A stretch of 64,000 nucleotides of DNA from positions 1,612,001 to 1,676,000 of the forward strand of contig JAHGAU010000004.1 in the NCBI GenBank assembly GCA_019925105.1, written 5' to 3'. The notes below the pieces were generated by a model. The model searched no databases. It worked only from the letters and a program-made list of their open reading frames with translations, and was not told the origin of the DNA. Positions within the stretch are counted from its first letter, which is position 1. Each line of letters begins with the position of its first letter. This document shows, piece by piece, positions 1 to 11,104 of this stretch. Position numbers and translations under genes: made by a program. The stretch comes from Niebla homalea. Lineage: Eukaryota > Ascomycota > Lecanoromycetes > Lecanorales > Ramalinaceae.

Positions 1-1
1 C

Positions 2-2111
2 CTCGGTCGACGCAGTCTTAGTACCGCTCTGCACAATAACCATAGGAGCCCGTTCTTCACTTTAGTCGCGGTTTGCGACCCCGATGTGAGCCTGTCTGGG
101 CTCGTTCGAGACTTACACCCCAGAGTCTCTTTCTTTCCAAGCGTAGACTCACTCCTCGGGCATCAAAAAGGGATGACCAATGAACGGATCACGTGTGCTT
201 ATGTGTATTCCACACTCCAAATATCTCCAGGTCGTTCCCACTTTGCTCCAAGAGGGTATCCATGTCCTCAAAGAAAAGCCAGCCGGAACGACCTCAGCCG
301 AGTTGGAGATGTTTCAAGACCTGGCACGTCTTAACGAAGCGCGGCTCGTGACTGCTTCCCAGAGCCGCTATGGCACTCGATTGGGGCAGCTGTCGCAATG
401 GGTTCCGCTGATCGGCAAGATGCTTTTGATAGAAGGAACGCGCAAGATTTCCGTGCCTGATCTAGGGCAGGGATGGAGAGCGAGCAAGCAGCTGGCGGGC
501 GGTGGCGCTGTCAATGACCTTGGATGGCACCTCATCGACAACATTCTCGGATTGTTGGATCCCAACTGTGACATAGCTGCGCGCTACTCAAAGCTATTGA
601 AAATACGAAGTTCGCCAGGATATAATTACGAGGATAGCGCCCTAGTCACACTCGAGATTCACGAGCCTGGAGGGGATCAGCCGGTCATTGCTCAATTAGC
701 TATATCCCGAAATGGTCTGGAGAAGATGGACGAGCTGACAGTCACTGGAAGTCTGGGGGTGATTGTAGCACATAAAGCCTTTGTCGAAATTTCCATCAGA
801 GAGGGTCCAAGGCCCCAGCAAAAGCAAATATCAACCCCTTCTGATCAGGATTTTGATCACATGTTGCGGTATTTCCATAACGAGATCAGCCGCGAAGCTC
901 CTTCTGAGAAATTCCTTGCCTTTGGTCGGCGAGGCCGACGGGTCACCGAGCTTGTCGACACACTATACGCCATCGACGAGAAAAACACATCGAATGACAG
1001 ACTTTCGAGAGCGGCCATCGTTAACAGTGCTTCCAAGGTCCGAGAGGCGAGCCTTTTTGGAAGCTTACAGTGGCCCAGGGTCACGCAGGATATGGCTAGA
1101 GAGGCTATGGCTCAAATTTCGAAGACAATCTCCATCAGTGACAACTTAGGTGTATTTGGGGAATTCGAAAAGGAGTTCAAATAGTTTTATGGGCATCCTG
1201 ATTGGCATGCATTGTTGCACAATTCAGGCACGAACGCACTCCAAGGACTTCACTATGCATGTCAGTTTGTCCCAGGGGACGAGGTGCGTGACAGGCAATT
1301 AGGCTGGAACCCTGAATGGCTTGTACTTGCTAACGCAGGAAGTAGATCATTTTTCCGGTGTATACTTTCCTGCAACTTGTTCCCCAGCAATGCATTTTGG
1401 CATATGTCCAGTCTTTTACGACGTAGGGGCCGACGGCAACATATTACCAGTCGCAGTCAAGGCTGCCATTACCCAACGGACAAAGGCTGTTGTGGTCAGT
1501 CGTATGTGGGGCTGGCCTTGCGACATGACTGGAATCAGATCGGCTTTAGCAGGATCTCCCAAAATACTACTTCTAGAGGACTGTTCTCACTCGGAGCTTC
1601 CAATTAAGGACAGAGAGTTGGAACTTTCGGTGATGGGGCTGCTTAGTCGCTACAAGGCCAGAAAATCGTGAGTGGCGGAGAGGGGGGTATTGTACTGACC
1701 AAGCATGCGGATTTCCATTATCGTCAACTGGTATGGGGCCACTACAATAAACGTTGCAAGATCGAGATTCCCACCGCACATTCTCTCAAGGACTATGCTC
1801 TGACGGGCGCGGGACTGAAGAATCGTGCCCATACAGTGGCTGTTGCCATTGCCCTGAATCAGCTTCGAAAAGTGCTCGAGTTCCAGACGGTCAAATCTCA
1901 CTTTGCCTCCAGAATAGCAGAACAGCTCGAAAGAATTCCATTCCTGTAAATGGTTTACGATCGCGCCTTTGATGATCCTTGCATTCAGCATGCGTGGTAA
2001 GCTTTCGTGTTCCGCTTTAAGCAGAATCGAGCACCGCCCGGCTTAACACGATCGGTCTTCGTCCAGGAGCTTGTTGATTCTGGGCTCGAAGACAGTAGTT
2101 TAGGCTACTAG
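2..2111 (+). pseudogene. Fused Gfo/Idh/MocA oxidoreductase - DegT/DnrJ/EryC1/StrS aminotransferase, broken, 5' partial
   Basis: The N-terminal half (2-1181) reads as a Gfo/Idh/MocA-family NAD(P) sugar dehydrogenase: LVAVCDPDV (about 62-88) is the end of the Rossmann strand that binds the dinucleotide, and GIHVLKEKPAG (about 255-287) is the family's EKP motif with the catalytic lysine. The second half (1185-2111) reads as a DegT-type PLP aminotransferase: NSGTNALQGLHYACQFVPGDE, PVFYDVGADGN, AAITQRTKAVVV, WGWPCDM, LLLEDCSHS, then LQGQKIVSGGEGGIV with the PLP lysine. Both halves share one frame, separated by a single TAG (1182-1184), so they were probably one polypeptide. Damage seen: a frameshift near 165-190, a frameshift near 1590, and in-frame stops at 1182, 1605, 1644, 1947 and 1998; homologous sequence continues past each. 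The start lies before the window. A dehydrogenase plus aminotransferase pair is known for 3-amino sugars (NtdC/NtdA of kanosamine synthesis); the substrate here is an inference only. Confidence 0.85.
1284..1338 (+). other. Spliceosomal intron inside the aminotransferase half
   Basis: A 55-bp intron with donor GTGCGT, branch-like GCTAAC and acceptor GCAG. Removing it joins the codons for PGDE to EVDHFSGVYFPATCSP in the correct frame, which restores the DegT-family order. The branch motif sits unusually close to the acceptor. Its presence shows the fused gene is eukaryotic in form, not a recent unadapted bacterial import. Confidence 0.65.
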
Positions 2112-2568
2112 CTAATTTGCGGGACATGCGGAATAGCCACTTGTCGGCTAAGCGGCTCTTCAGGGGCCGTGCGGGGGAGCTCAGAGATTTGTATGAGCCA
2201 GCTCACCCAAATCCCTGAGTTCTTTATCTCACCATTGAGGACCTGCTTGGACAACGGCTTTTGTTAAAATTGCTTACCCAACCACTCCTTTTGTATACAT
2301 AGCTCTACACAGACAGCCCCAGGTTCCCAGCTCGTGCGGGGGGGGTTCTTAGCCCTGGCTTCACCCCGTGGCCGGGCCATGGCGGGGGGTACCTCGACGG
2401 CGAGGTCCCTGTAGCTCAGGTCCTGAGACAGGTCAATCAAAAACACTATAAACACCAAAAACACCACATATCCACATATACACGTAGCAGTGATCGAGCA
2501 AATTAGATACCCAAATCTACGTGTCTCTTACATGAGGAACCGCTTTTCATCCGGCCGCAAGCGGTTCT
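2112..2568. other. GC-balanced intergenic segment, no gene seen
   Basis: Unmutated sequence between the broken fusion gene and the first transposon. It contains a C/G-rich patch at 2310-2400. The open frame on the minus strand at 2264-2467 has low-complexity composition and no recognisable domain, so I do not call it a gene. The right end carries an inverted repeat, and Copia-2 inserted in its right arm. Confidence 0.5.
2538..2566. repeat. Short perfect inverted repeat at the Copia-2 insertion point
   Basis: AACCGCTT (2538-2545) and AAGCGGTT (2559-2566) are perfect inverted arms around a 13-base loop. The 5-bp target duplicated by Copia-2 (GTTCT, 2564-2568) overlaps the right arm. It may be a terminator or chance; no adjacent transcript is known. 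Confidence 0.5.
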
Positions 2569-2633
2569 TGTTGGAGTGTTGATGACTCCTCATGGTGTTG
2601 TCCAGTGCATGCACGTGTTGACTCAGAAGTATT
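2569..2633 (+). repeat. Copia-2 left LTR, first part
   Basis: The first 65 bp of the 188-bp LTR, unmutated. It aligns base by base with 10380-10444 except for RIP-type changes. The last five bases (GTATT) are the target duplicated by Copia-1. Confidence 0.9.
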
Positions 2634-2910
2634 TGATGCAATATGCGCAAATGGGTGCAGTGTGCAGGGGGAAGGGTGAGTAAGCCGAATCACTTGTATT
2701 GAGTCTACCACTATGCTTGTCTAATTACACTGTGATAACGACCGTATTTGTGTCCATCCCAAGGACCGTTTGATGACCGTATACTTACCGCACCTTATGC
2801 ACCGGTGCACCTGTAATACCGTTAATAAAAGGCCGTCTGGTAAGCCTTTATACGATAGGGTCTCCAATACAGGGGCTACCAAGATAACCGCGGAATACCC
2901 CCGTATATTA
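2634..2910 (-). repeat. Copia-1 LTR (3' LTR in element orientation)
   Basis: Pairs with 7609-7885 at exactly 277 bp. The outer 180 bases or so (2634-2815) are free of RIP, while the inner part is mutated. This is the mirror image of the other LTR, whose outer (right) part is clean. Confidence 0.93.
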
Positions 2911-5900
2911 CTCCTTCTTTAAAGCTACGATAAATTTATAACGGTAATACTACTATTAACTTACTGGATATAATCTGAACTTTAATTAATTTATCTTAAA
3001 GGGTTATTTTAATAAAGGCTTTATTATAATATTTACGAGTTAATCCTTAATGCTAATATACTTTATTAAAATAAGGCCTTCTTATACCTTTTCTTAAATA
3101 AAGTAATATTAAATATCGATATACTTAATCCACAAGTAATTATTATTATAACTTATTATATAATGTTTTTTTAAAGATATTTATAACGTAATTTATTTAA
3201 TCTATAATTATAACATCGTTGTTTTAAGAAACTTATATTTTAAAGATTATTTTTAATAGATTTCTTTCGGTAAGCTTAAATACTAAAGTTAAATAATTTT
3301 TTATTTATTTATAAATCTTTAAGCTTTTAATAATAATAATAATATTATTAATATAAAGGGTTATTAAATACGTCTCTTAATTAAATTTCTTAATAAAAAC
3401 GTATAAATTAACTTAAATAAAGATAAAACTGAATTTATAAAGCCGTAATTAAAATTTCTTAATTTAAATCCTTTTTAATTATTTAAGCTTATAAAGACTT
3501 TTAAATAAACGGAAATATTTACCGGTATTTTATTAAGTTATCAGAATATCCTTAAAGATACTTATATAAATCTCTTTATTTAAATTATTATTTAAATATA
3601 CGGTAACGACGTTTAAAAGCCACAGTTAAAGTCTATAAATAACCGTAAATACTAGAAGCAAACGGAATAACTTATACCTTAAAGTAAATAAGAAGGTTTT
3701 TTTATAGTTAATATTTTACTTTTAAGTAAAACCCCTTATAATAAGCCTTATTTTATATTTATTAATAAGGCTTAAAATAAGGAATTTTTTTTAAATACCT
3801 ACTTATAGCTAATAAGCTTACGGTCCTTTAATTTATTTATAAACTCTTAGGTATTATTTAATAATAAGCTTATAATCTTTTTATTAATAACCTTAATTTA
3901 TTTAAATCGATCCGGGGAATTTATAGCTTATTAATAAGTAAATAAATTAATATAAGCCGTAATAATAAAAACGGTATTACCGAAATTAATATTAAATACA
4001 TAAAAATCATAATAATAATAGCTTCGATAAAAACGGTTAATCTTAGGTTTATCGTTAATGTCATTATTTATATTTATTTTATCTTCCGGAGTATATCCCG
4101 GTACCGGTAAGGTTTTATCCGTTTATTAATAAGCCAGGATAAAATCATAAATATCTTTAAATGGAATAGGGACGTTAACTCCCTTTGGTGGAGGTAAGTT
4201 AAAAGCCCCGTTATTATTACGATTTTCACAATTTATAAGATTTTTAACGTTTTTAAGGTTTTTAACGAGCTTTCTTAAATTCTCTTTTTAAGCAGATATT
4301 CTATTTATTATTTTATGGATTTTTAATAATATCTCCCTCTTATTTTGCTTTATTTAATTAAAGACTTTATCATTAATTTAAGGGAAATTAGAATTTACGG
4401 GATTTATATTACGATTTTATTTTTTATTTTAAGGAACCGGGTAAGTATAAGTTAATATAGGCTTATTTTTATTAGGTTTTTTAAACCTATTTAATACGTA
4501 TTTACCCTTATAATGGGCTACGTTATTATCAGTAAAGGTTATCGGCTTTAAGGCCGGTAATATATCTTTAATAACGAGCTATAATAATAGGTGCGTTACC
4601 GTTTTCTCGTTAAAGACCTTTAAATTTATAATAACCTCCATATTCCTTTTATAGGGTATATAAACGTATAATTATAAGCTTAATATAGTTCCTAAATAAA
4701 TATTATCGGTAACGATTTTATTTAATTTTAATCGTTTCGTTTTTTTGGGTATATTTATTTTACATAATATCCTAAATATCCTTTCATTTTTAATAAAAGG
4801 TTTTACCTTTATTTACCTTTTAAAAGAACTTAATCCTTTTATAAATAAAAGCTTTTATCTTAATTAATTAATATATATAATTGTAAAAACTTAAAAGCTA
4901 TTTAATAGCCTAATATAATATATTATATACCGGATTATTATTATAATTATTTAATTAAACCGTTCGGTTACGCCGTTCTATTTAAGTATATAATATATAA
5001 TATATTCCATAATAATATTACGTTCTTTAACGGCCGCTTTAAGGGCCTGAAATTCCTTTATATTATTAATATAGACGTATTTAACGGTAATATTATTTTC
5101 CTTATAATTAAGTACGTTAATGGTAAATAGAATTTAATTAATTATTTTAGCTTTTGTTATTAATAAGGTAAGATTTAATCACTTTATAGCCTTATTAATA
5201 ACGGATAAATAATATTTAAAGGGTATTATTCCGGGGATCGGTACCCTGATACTATAAGGGCCTTAAACGTCGTAAAAGAAATGAAACCTAGGTTCTATCT
5301 TTTTTATATAACGGTATTTACGTATACGTTTCGTAAGTTTATTATTTTTATATATATTGCAGAAAAAGTCCTTTAAGGCCAATATTTTCGGTATCCTTAA
5401 TACCGTTTTATATATAGTATATAGCTTAATTATACCTGGATAACCTAAATAATTATAAAGAATTATAAAAAGCTTATTATTGCTTTTCTTACGTCTTTAA
5501 ATAGTCTTATTATCGTTACGTTTAACTTTACCGTTTTTCTTATTTTTCTTACTTTATAATTTATAAGGTATAAAATCCAAGTTTTCTTTATTAATTATTA
5601 ACGTAACGTTTTTCCGGATATATACGAGTAAATAAAGCTTTTTATACCGGTATTTTATTATAATAAGTTAATTTCCTTACGTAATCCTTACCTTACGTCC
5701 GTTAAAGGTAATACCTATACCTTTATCCTTTAAGGCCGAAATAAATAAAAAATTAAATCCCAAGTAAAAAACCCATAATATATCTTAAATAATACTGTTT
5801 TAACTATTTATCTCGATTATCACGTTATTATATCCAGGTAAGTTTAAGGAGCTTTTACTTTTTATTATTACTTTTATAATCTTTTCTTTAAAATTCCGAA

Positions 5901-7608
5901 ATATACCTTTCCGAGTATATATATATCTCGTAACGCCGGAGTTTATCGTTTAAGGGGTCTTTTCATCCTTAAACGGTATATTTTAACTTATCTCATTAGG
6001 AAAGCTACCCCTTATTATTATTAAAGCGTAGTTATCGTTACCGGTATTTACGGATTTTATAAAGTCCGGACTTTTATTATTTTAGAAAAAGTCGTATTTT
6101 TTCCGTATTTATCTTATAATTTAATTATATAGATTATTCTTAAGTAAATGGTTCTCTTTATTATTTATACCGTTTATTATAATAATATTTTTTACCTTGT
6201 TATTACCGTTATAAAGACCGGGATTATTTAGATTTACCGTAACGGTATTATTATTAAGCTTATATAAAGCTAAATTATATAGATCTTCATCGCTTTAATA
6301 ATTTTTTAAAGGTTTATTAAGGCCGTTTTATTTTTTATTAAGAAAATAACGAGGTTCTTATCGTTATTAATAAATATAAACGCTAACTCTTTAATATCAC
6401 TCTCTTTCTTATTAATAACAATAAAGCTTAATTTTTTAAATTCTTTATTATCTTTAATTATAGCTTTTTTAACTCGTTTAAACTTAAATTAAGCTATTTA
6501 TTTTTTAGGTTTCTTTATTTTCTTAATTTTATCCTTATTGGTTTTTTTATTATTTTTATCACTTGCTTTTACGCTTTTTTTATTATAATCCTTAATTATA
6601 TAATTTATTTTTTAATAATTATAGTATTTTATTGAGTAACGGGGTTTAATAATATTTTTTTTTCTTACCCTTATTATTACGGTATTAATAATCTATTCTT
6701 TAGCCGTATTAATCTTAATTACCTTAAGTCTTTAAATAACCCTCTTATTATTAAAGATATCCTTATCGTTTTTAAGCCGGTATATAATAAAATTAAACTT
6801 ACGTACTTCTTAAAATAAGTTTATAATCGCGAGGCTTAAATAAATATTATTTAATATAACGGTCCTATTAATTTAATTTACTTACTTATTTACTTTCTTT
6901 ATAAATGCGGCGAGCTTATTTACGTTATTATTCTTTCAAGCTTTTATAATAAGGATTTTCGTTAATAAGGGGATTAACCTTCCCTTACTTTTCACGAAAT
7001 GGATTTTACTTTACGTTAAGTAAATTTAAAACGGTATAATGTCCTTATTTATCGAGATATATAATCTTTACGTTATTATTATATTATTTATAAGTATATT
7101 GGCAGTAAAGTTAACGTATATAATCTAAATCTTAACTTAAAACGGAACTTAAAAGTATAGGGTTAAGTTATCTATAATACCTTATAATAAATAACTTCTT
7201 AAAAATTATTTTATAACTTAATTTTACTTATAGAAGTTATTATTATTAAGCTTAAGAAGCTTATATAAAGCCGGCTTTATAAGGGATTCCTTAAAAATAT
7301 TTAGGGGTAATCTAATAATTCTTATAATAAATACCTTAAGTAATAACGACGTTATCCTTTTATTTTAAGCATTATTATTACCGGAAGTATAAAATATATA
7401 TTACGCTTAATAAAGTAAGTATTATTACGTTAAGCTATTTTCTTTAATATTTTTATAATTATAATTATTTATTAAGGTATTAAAGGTTAAAGTTATAATT
7501 ATTTTACGGTCTTAAATAATTATATAAACGTTATAAATATTACTTAAATAAGACTATTATTTAAATAGTATATTACGATTAATTATCTTATTAATTAAGC
7601 TTAAAATT
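2911..7608 (-). pseudogene. Copia-1 gag-pol remnant
   Basis: Read on the minus strand. Near 6626-6585 is a zinc-knuckle ghost: the spacing fits CX2CX4HX4C, but the cysteine codons now read as tyrosine (K-Y-Y-N-Y...Y-I-I-K-D-Y). Near 3640-3560, VVTVYLNNNLNKEIYI is the decayed copia reverse-transcriptase block normally written (D)V.TAFLNG.L.EE.IY. At 3355-3341, Y-I-N-N-I is the decayed Y-V-D-D-I catalytic motif. The order gag, then pol, and the typical length fit Ty1/copia. Protease and integrase must lie between 6500 and 4000 but were not resolved by eye. Confidence 0.85.
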
Positions 7609-7885
7609 TAATATAATATACGTAAATAAGTATAATATATAAAGGGAAAAGTAAATAAGCTGAATTATTTATATTAAATCTATTATTATGTTTATTTAAT
7701 TATATTATAATAATGACCGTATTTATATCCATCCTAAGGACCGTTTAATAACCGTATACTCACCGCACTTTATATACCGGTGCACCTGTAATACCGTTAA
7801 TAAAAGGCCGTCTGGTAGGCCTTTATGCGACAGGGTCTCCAATGCAGGGGCTGCCAAGACAACCGCGGAATACCCCCGTGCATCA
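7609..7885 (-). repeat. Copia-1 LTR (5' LTR in element orientation)
   Basis: Pairs with 2634-2910. Bases 7609-7740 are heavily RIP-mutated; 7741-7885 are largely intact and still carry CpA sites, ending CATCA. The open frame seen here on the minus strand is LTR sequence, not a gene. Confidence 0.93.
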
Positions 7886-7890
7886 GTATT

Positions 7891-8013
7891 GTATATATTA
7901 GAGCACCTGGCCGTACATCTCAAAACGGCCGGGATCCTTTGGAGATAGATTTGCTCCTCCTGCACACACCTAGATAACTGAATCAATGAATACCTTGCAT
8001 ACCCATTACATCC
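7891..8013 (+). repeat. Copia-2 left LTR, second part
   Basis: Continues the LTR interrupted at 2633 and aligns with 10445-10567. The final base differs from the right LTR, consistent with the internal deletion ending exactly at the LTR edge. Confidence 0.88.
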
Positions 8014-10330
8014 AACGACGTCACCGACTTGAGTGAGGATAGTGAGGATGAGCCTCAAGGGCGTCAGCTGAGGGGAGGAACACGTAAGGATTACAAGGCC
8101 CTTTCAGGAATAAGGATTAACAATAAAAAGGTAACTTTTCTATAATTAGGAACTTATGCCTTTATTCGTAGAGCTTAAGGTATTACCTAGTTAAAATATT
8201 AATTTTACTTAACGTTTATAATGCTTTCAAAGGCTTGGACGGTAAAAAGTAACTTAAGGCCTTTAAGACCGAGCTTAATTATATGGATATATAAATGTTT
8301 AAGAACTCCTATTAATTTTATTAAACGTAAAGCCTATATTAAAACGATAAGTATTATCATATAAATAGGGACTTATAAAGGAGATTCTTCTATATTAAAC
8401 CCGTTAAATAATAAAAAGATTCCGTTAATAATAAAATAAGGGTTACTTATTACCGTTTTTATTTTTTAATTATAATAAAATCTATAAGTTAACGTTTATT
8501 ACTTATAATTATAATTTAAAGCGATTTTAAAATTAAGGCAATCAAGATTATATTAGGTTTTCTTAATGTTATTTTTAAAAACTAAATTTAAATAAAGTAA
8601 TAATACGGCTTTATAACGATTAATTTTAATAAAAAATAATTAATACATTATTCTTAAAAAGTATTATATAACTCTGAATAAACTTTACTTAAAAGATACT
8701 TTATAATACGGAAAATATTTAAATATTTAAGATTTAAATATATAATTAAAGATTACTCCATATTCTATTATTTTAATAAAAATATTACCCTTATTACTTA
8801 TATAAACGATATATTTATCGTTTTTAAAGATAAATAAACTATTTAATAAATTAAAAATACTCTTAAAAAGTACTTCCGTTGAAAAAAGTTAAGGCATAGT
8901 ATACTTTATTTAAATATAAATATTATATGTAATTAATTTATTTATATTACTTAATTAACTTATATTGAATGGCTATTAAAATAAACAAATATAAATTTTT
9001 ATTTTAATAAAAAGTTATATACTTTAATTAATAAAAACTATAATCTTAAAGTAAATACTTAAAGAATATAAGGTAATAAGAATAAAATAAAACTTATATA
9101 CATCTTTTTCAACTACTTTATAGTAGATAGTTTAAATAATATAATTTAACGTTTTTTTCTTAATTAATAAGTTAAAAAGCTTCACCGTAAAATTAATAAT
9201 TATTTATATTAATACCGTTAAGTATATAGTAAAATATTTTAACTTAAATTATAATATCGGTATATATTTATCTCGAAATTTATGAACCAGCATATAAGCA
9301 CTCCGAGTGTAAACGAGTTAGTTAAGCAGGTTAAATTTATATCCCCTTTTACTTAACCTTTAAGCGCTCGCGAATATCCGGTTTGCTCGTAAATTTCTTA
9401 CTTACTCGTAAGGTTTATTTTGTTTTTAACTTAAAGTTTTTTAATTAAATTACCCCTTTTTATTCCCCCCTCCCCCTTGAGGATAGATTTTTAGCTTTTA
9501 AGCTAACTTTTAATTAAAATAACCGAATCTATAATTAATTTAAAAAAACGTTGAATATTACGGCTTAAAAGGGGGTTTACGGGTATACCCGTCATAAAGA
9601 AAGCTTAATTAAAAAATTTATAAAAAATAAAAACCGTTGTTTTACCGATTTAAACGTTTTTATTTCTAATAATTTTTAACTTATTCGGGACCGCTTAAAG
9701 CACTCGTAAATTATCCTGGATGCTTATAAGTAACTTACGAGCGGTCTAAGTAAGTAAAATCCCTTTCTTTTTTTTTACTCGATCCGAGCAGGTCGCAGCT
9801 TTACTGATGTTATAATCCCATTCAGGGAGAAAGTAAGAAATTTATTAATTATATAAATGTATTTTATATTAACGTTAAAAAGATATTTTAATTTATATTA
9901 AGCTATATCTTTTATCATTAAAATGAATTTATTTTCATTTCTTTTTATTAGTGAAATATGGTATTTATTTTACTGAGTAAATTTAAATATAATACGGCTT
10001 TTAAAATCATATAAAAAATTCTTTTTTTTAGGTTTTTTTTTAAAAAAAATAAATTACTTTAATAATAATATATACCCCGTTACTCTATGAATTAATAACT
10101 ATATAAGTATAAGAAATATTAATTAATCGTTTCATTACGGTTATATTAAATTTATTCGGAATTATTATTCTATAATTTATAAAATAATAATTAAGGTTAA
10201 GGAGTTTACTTTAAGTATATTTTATTTAAAGAATAAACAACGGATATATTTATTAAATTTTTTAAATAAATAAAATTTATCCTTACCCGTAAGTTATTAA
10301 GTTTATATACCGTATTAAAGAATAAGTAAT
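8014..10330 (+). pseudogene. Copia-2 pol remnant (integrase end, reverse transcriptase, RNase H)
   Basis: The first 90 bases are unmutated and read as an acidic stretch (DVTDLSEDSEDEPQGRQLRG then RKDYKAL), as expected between integrase and reverse transcriptase in copia. Farther on, NAFKGLDGKK and LKAFKTELNYMDI start the RT domain. Y-I-N-D-I at 8799-8813 is the decayed YVDD motif, followed by FIV. TTDIFIKFFK near 10240 is the decayed ADIFTKPL end of the copia RNase H. A block at about 9290-9830 interrupts this reading. Confidence 0.8.
9290..9830. other. Unidentified block interrupting Copia-2, possible MITE
   Basis: About 540 bp that does not read as copia protein. It has GC islands at both ends and repeated short motifs: CTCGTAA at about 9390, 9414 and 9703, and its complement TTACGAG near 9734. 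Repeated subterminal motifs would suit a hAT-like MITE, but I find neither clear terminal inverted repeats nor a target duplication. Limits are approximate. Confidence 0.3.
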
Positions 10331-10379
10331 AATAGGTAAAATAATTTACCGGTATTATTATCGTTATTATTAAATAGAG

Positions 10380-10567
10380 TATTGAAATATTAATAACTCC
10401 TTATAATATTATTTAATATATATACGTATTAACTTAGAAGTTTTATATTTATTAAAGTACTTAACCGTATATATTAAAACGCCCAGGATCCATTGGAGAT
10501 AGATTTGTTCTTCCTATATATACCTAGATATCTAAATCAATAAATACATTCTATACCCATTATATTA
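10380..10567 (+). repeat. Copia-2 right LTR
   Basis: 188 bp, moderately RIP-mutated, and matches 2569-2633 plus 7891-8013 over its whole length. Followed at once by the target duplication GTTCT (10568-10572). Confidence 0.92.
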
Positions 10568-10572
10568 GTTCT

Positions 10573-11104
10573 TCCACACATTGCCTTTCCAAATATAAAA
10601 GGAGCTACAGTGCCTGTGACTTAATATAACGCCTAAACTTTCTACGATAAGGCTATGAAGCTCCCAGTATAGGCTTTCAAGGATAAGGCAGTTATTGTGG
10701 ACTTCTACTTCGAGCATATCCGCGCTTTAGCTCGGCGCTCGACGAGTTCCCGGGAGACTGTAAGTTACTTATTATCATCGAACCCAGGTGTCTTTTGGTG
10801 CATAAAGTAAAGCATTTGGTGCTTACAATAATGGGTATCCGTATTCAACCGGAACCTTAGTATTCAATTCGTTATTCGTTTTCTTTCCCCATCATACTTA
10901 CCCTCCTCTACGGTTACTCTTTGCCCGTCTGAACGACAATAAGGCCATCTACGATGGCAGCTAGCATAAATATTAGAGTATAAGTGGAGGCCTTTGATTA
11001 AATTAAAAGGTAGTTTATTCAGGATTAAAGCTACGCCTAATGGGATTCAAAATACCACTATGCCCGGAGCTCAGGTTCTCCTCGGTCCGGCCCCTATAGC
11101 TTAG
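10573..11104. other. Lightly mutated single-copy-like segment, no gene identified
   Basis: CpA-containing, roughly GC-balanced sequence that continues the host sequence left of Copia-2 (the junction reads GCGGTTCTTCCACAC once the element is removed). It could be the 5' part of the FunK1-like gene that follows, but no kinase motif can be read and stops occur in all frames. Confidence 0.4.

Larger units (their letters stand above)
2634..7885 (-). mobile_element. Copia-1: complete Ty1/copia LTR retrotransposon, RIP-inactivated
   Basis: 5252 bp with two 277-bp LTRs (2634-2910 and 7609-7885). The LTR termini are perfect inverted repeats, TGATGCA and TGCATCA. The target duplication is GTATT (2629-2633 and 7886-7890), and it sits inside the LTR of Copia-2. 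The coding strand is minus: zinc knuckle near 6600, reverse transcriptase near 3340-3640. Every frame is full of stops, so the element is dead. A shortened relative lies at 60360-61950. Confidence 0.95.
2569..10567 (+). mobile_element. Copia-2: Ty1/copia LTR retrotransposon, internally deleted, split by Copia-1
   Basis: The left LTR begins TGTTGGAG (2569) and the right LTR begins at 10380. Each is 188 bp once the inserted Copia-1 is removed, and differences are almost all C-to-T or G-to-A. The target duplication GTTCT is at 2564-2568 and 10568-10572. Directly after the left LTR the internal sequence starts in the stretch between integrase and reverse transcriptase, so gag, protease and most of integrase are missing. 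This is the oldest element of the left block, since Copia-1 lies inside its LTR. Confidence 0.9.

Noticed and set aside
368..574. Minus-strand open frame inside the oxidoreductase
   Set aside because: Antisense shadow of the strongly supported plus-strand domain.
857..1084. Minus-strand and third-frame openings over the oxidoreductase C-terminal part (also 781-1149)
   Set aside because: Same reason; no domain and no independent start signal.
1650..1991. Minus-strand open frame across the aminotransferase
   Set aside because: Antisense of the DegT domain, whose motifs are read on the plus strand.
2264..2467. 67-codon minus-strand frame with a hydrophobic start
   Set aside because: Low-complexity composition, no domain; may be chance in GC-rich DNA.
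2611..2620. Copia-1 LTR start at TGTTGACTCAG (2616)
   Set aside because: That stretch also occurs in the right LTR of Copia-2, so it belongs to Copia-2. The true start is TGATGCA at 2634, which gives a perfect 5-bp duplication and equal LTR lengths.
7723..8058. 111-codon minus-strand frame
   Set aside because: It lies across the Copia-1 LTR, the target duplication and the Copia-2 LTR, so it is a junction artefact. The similar plus-strand frame at 60280-60516 is the same LTR.
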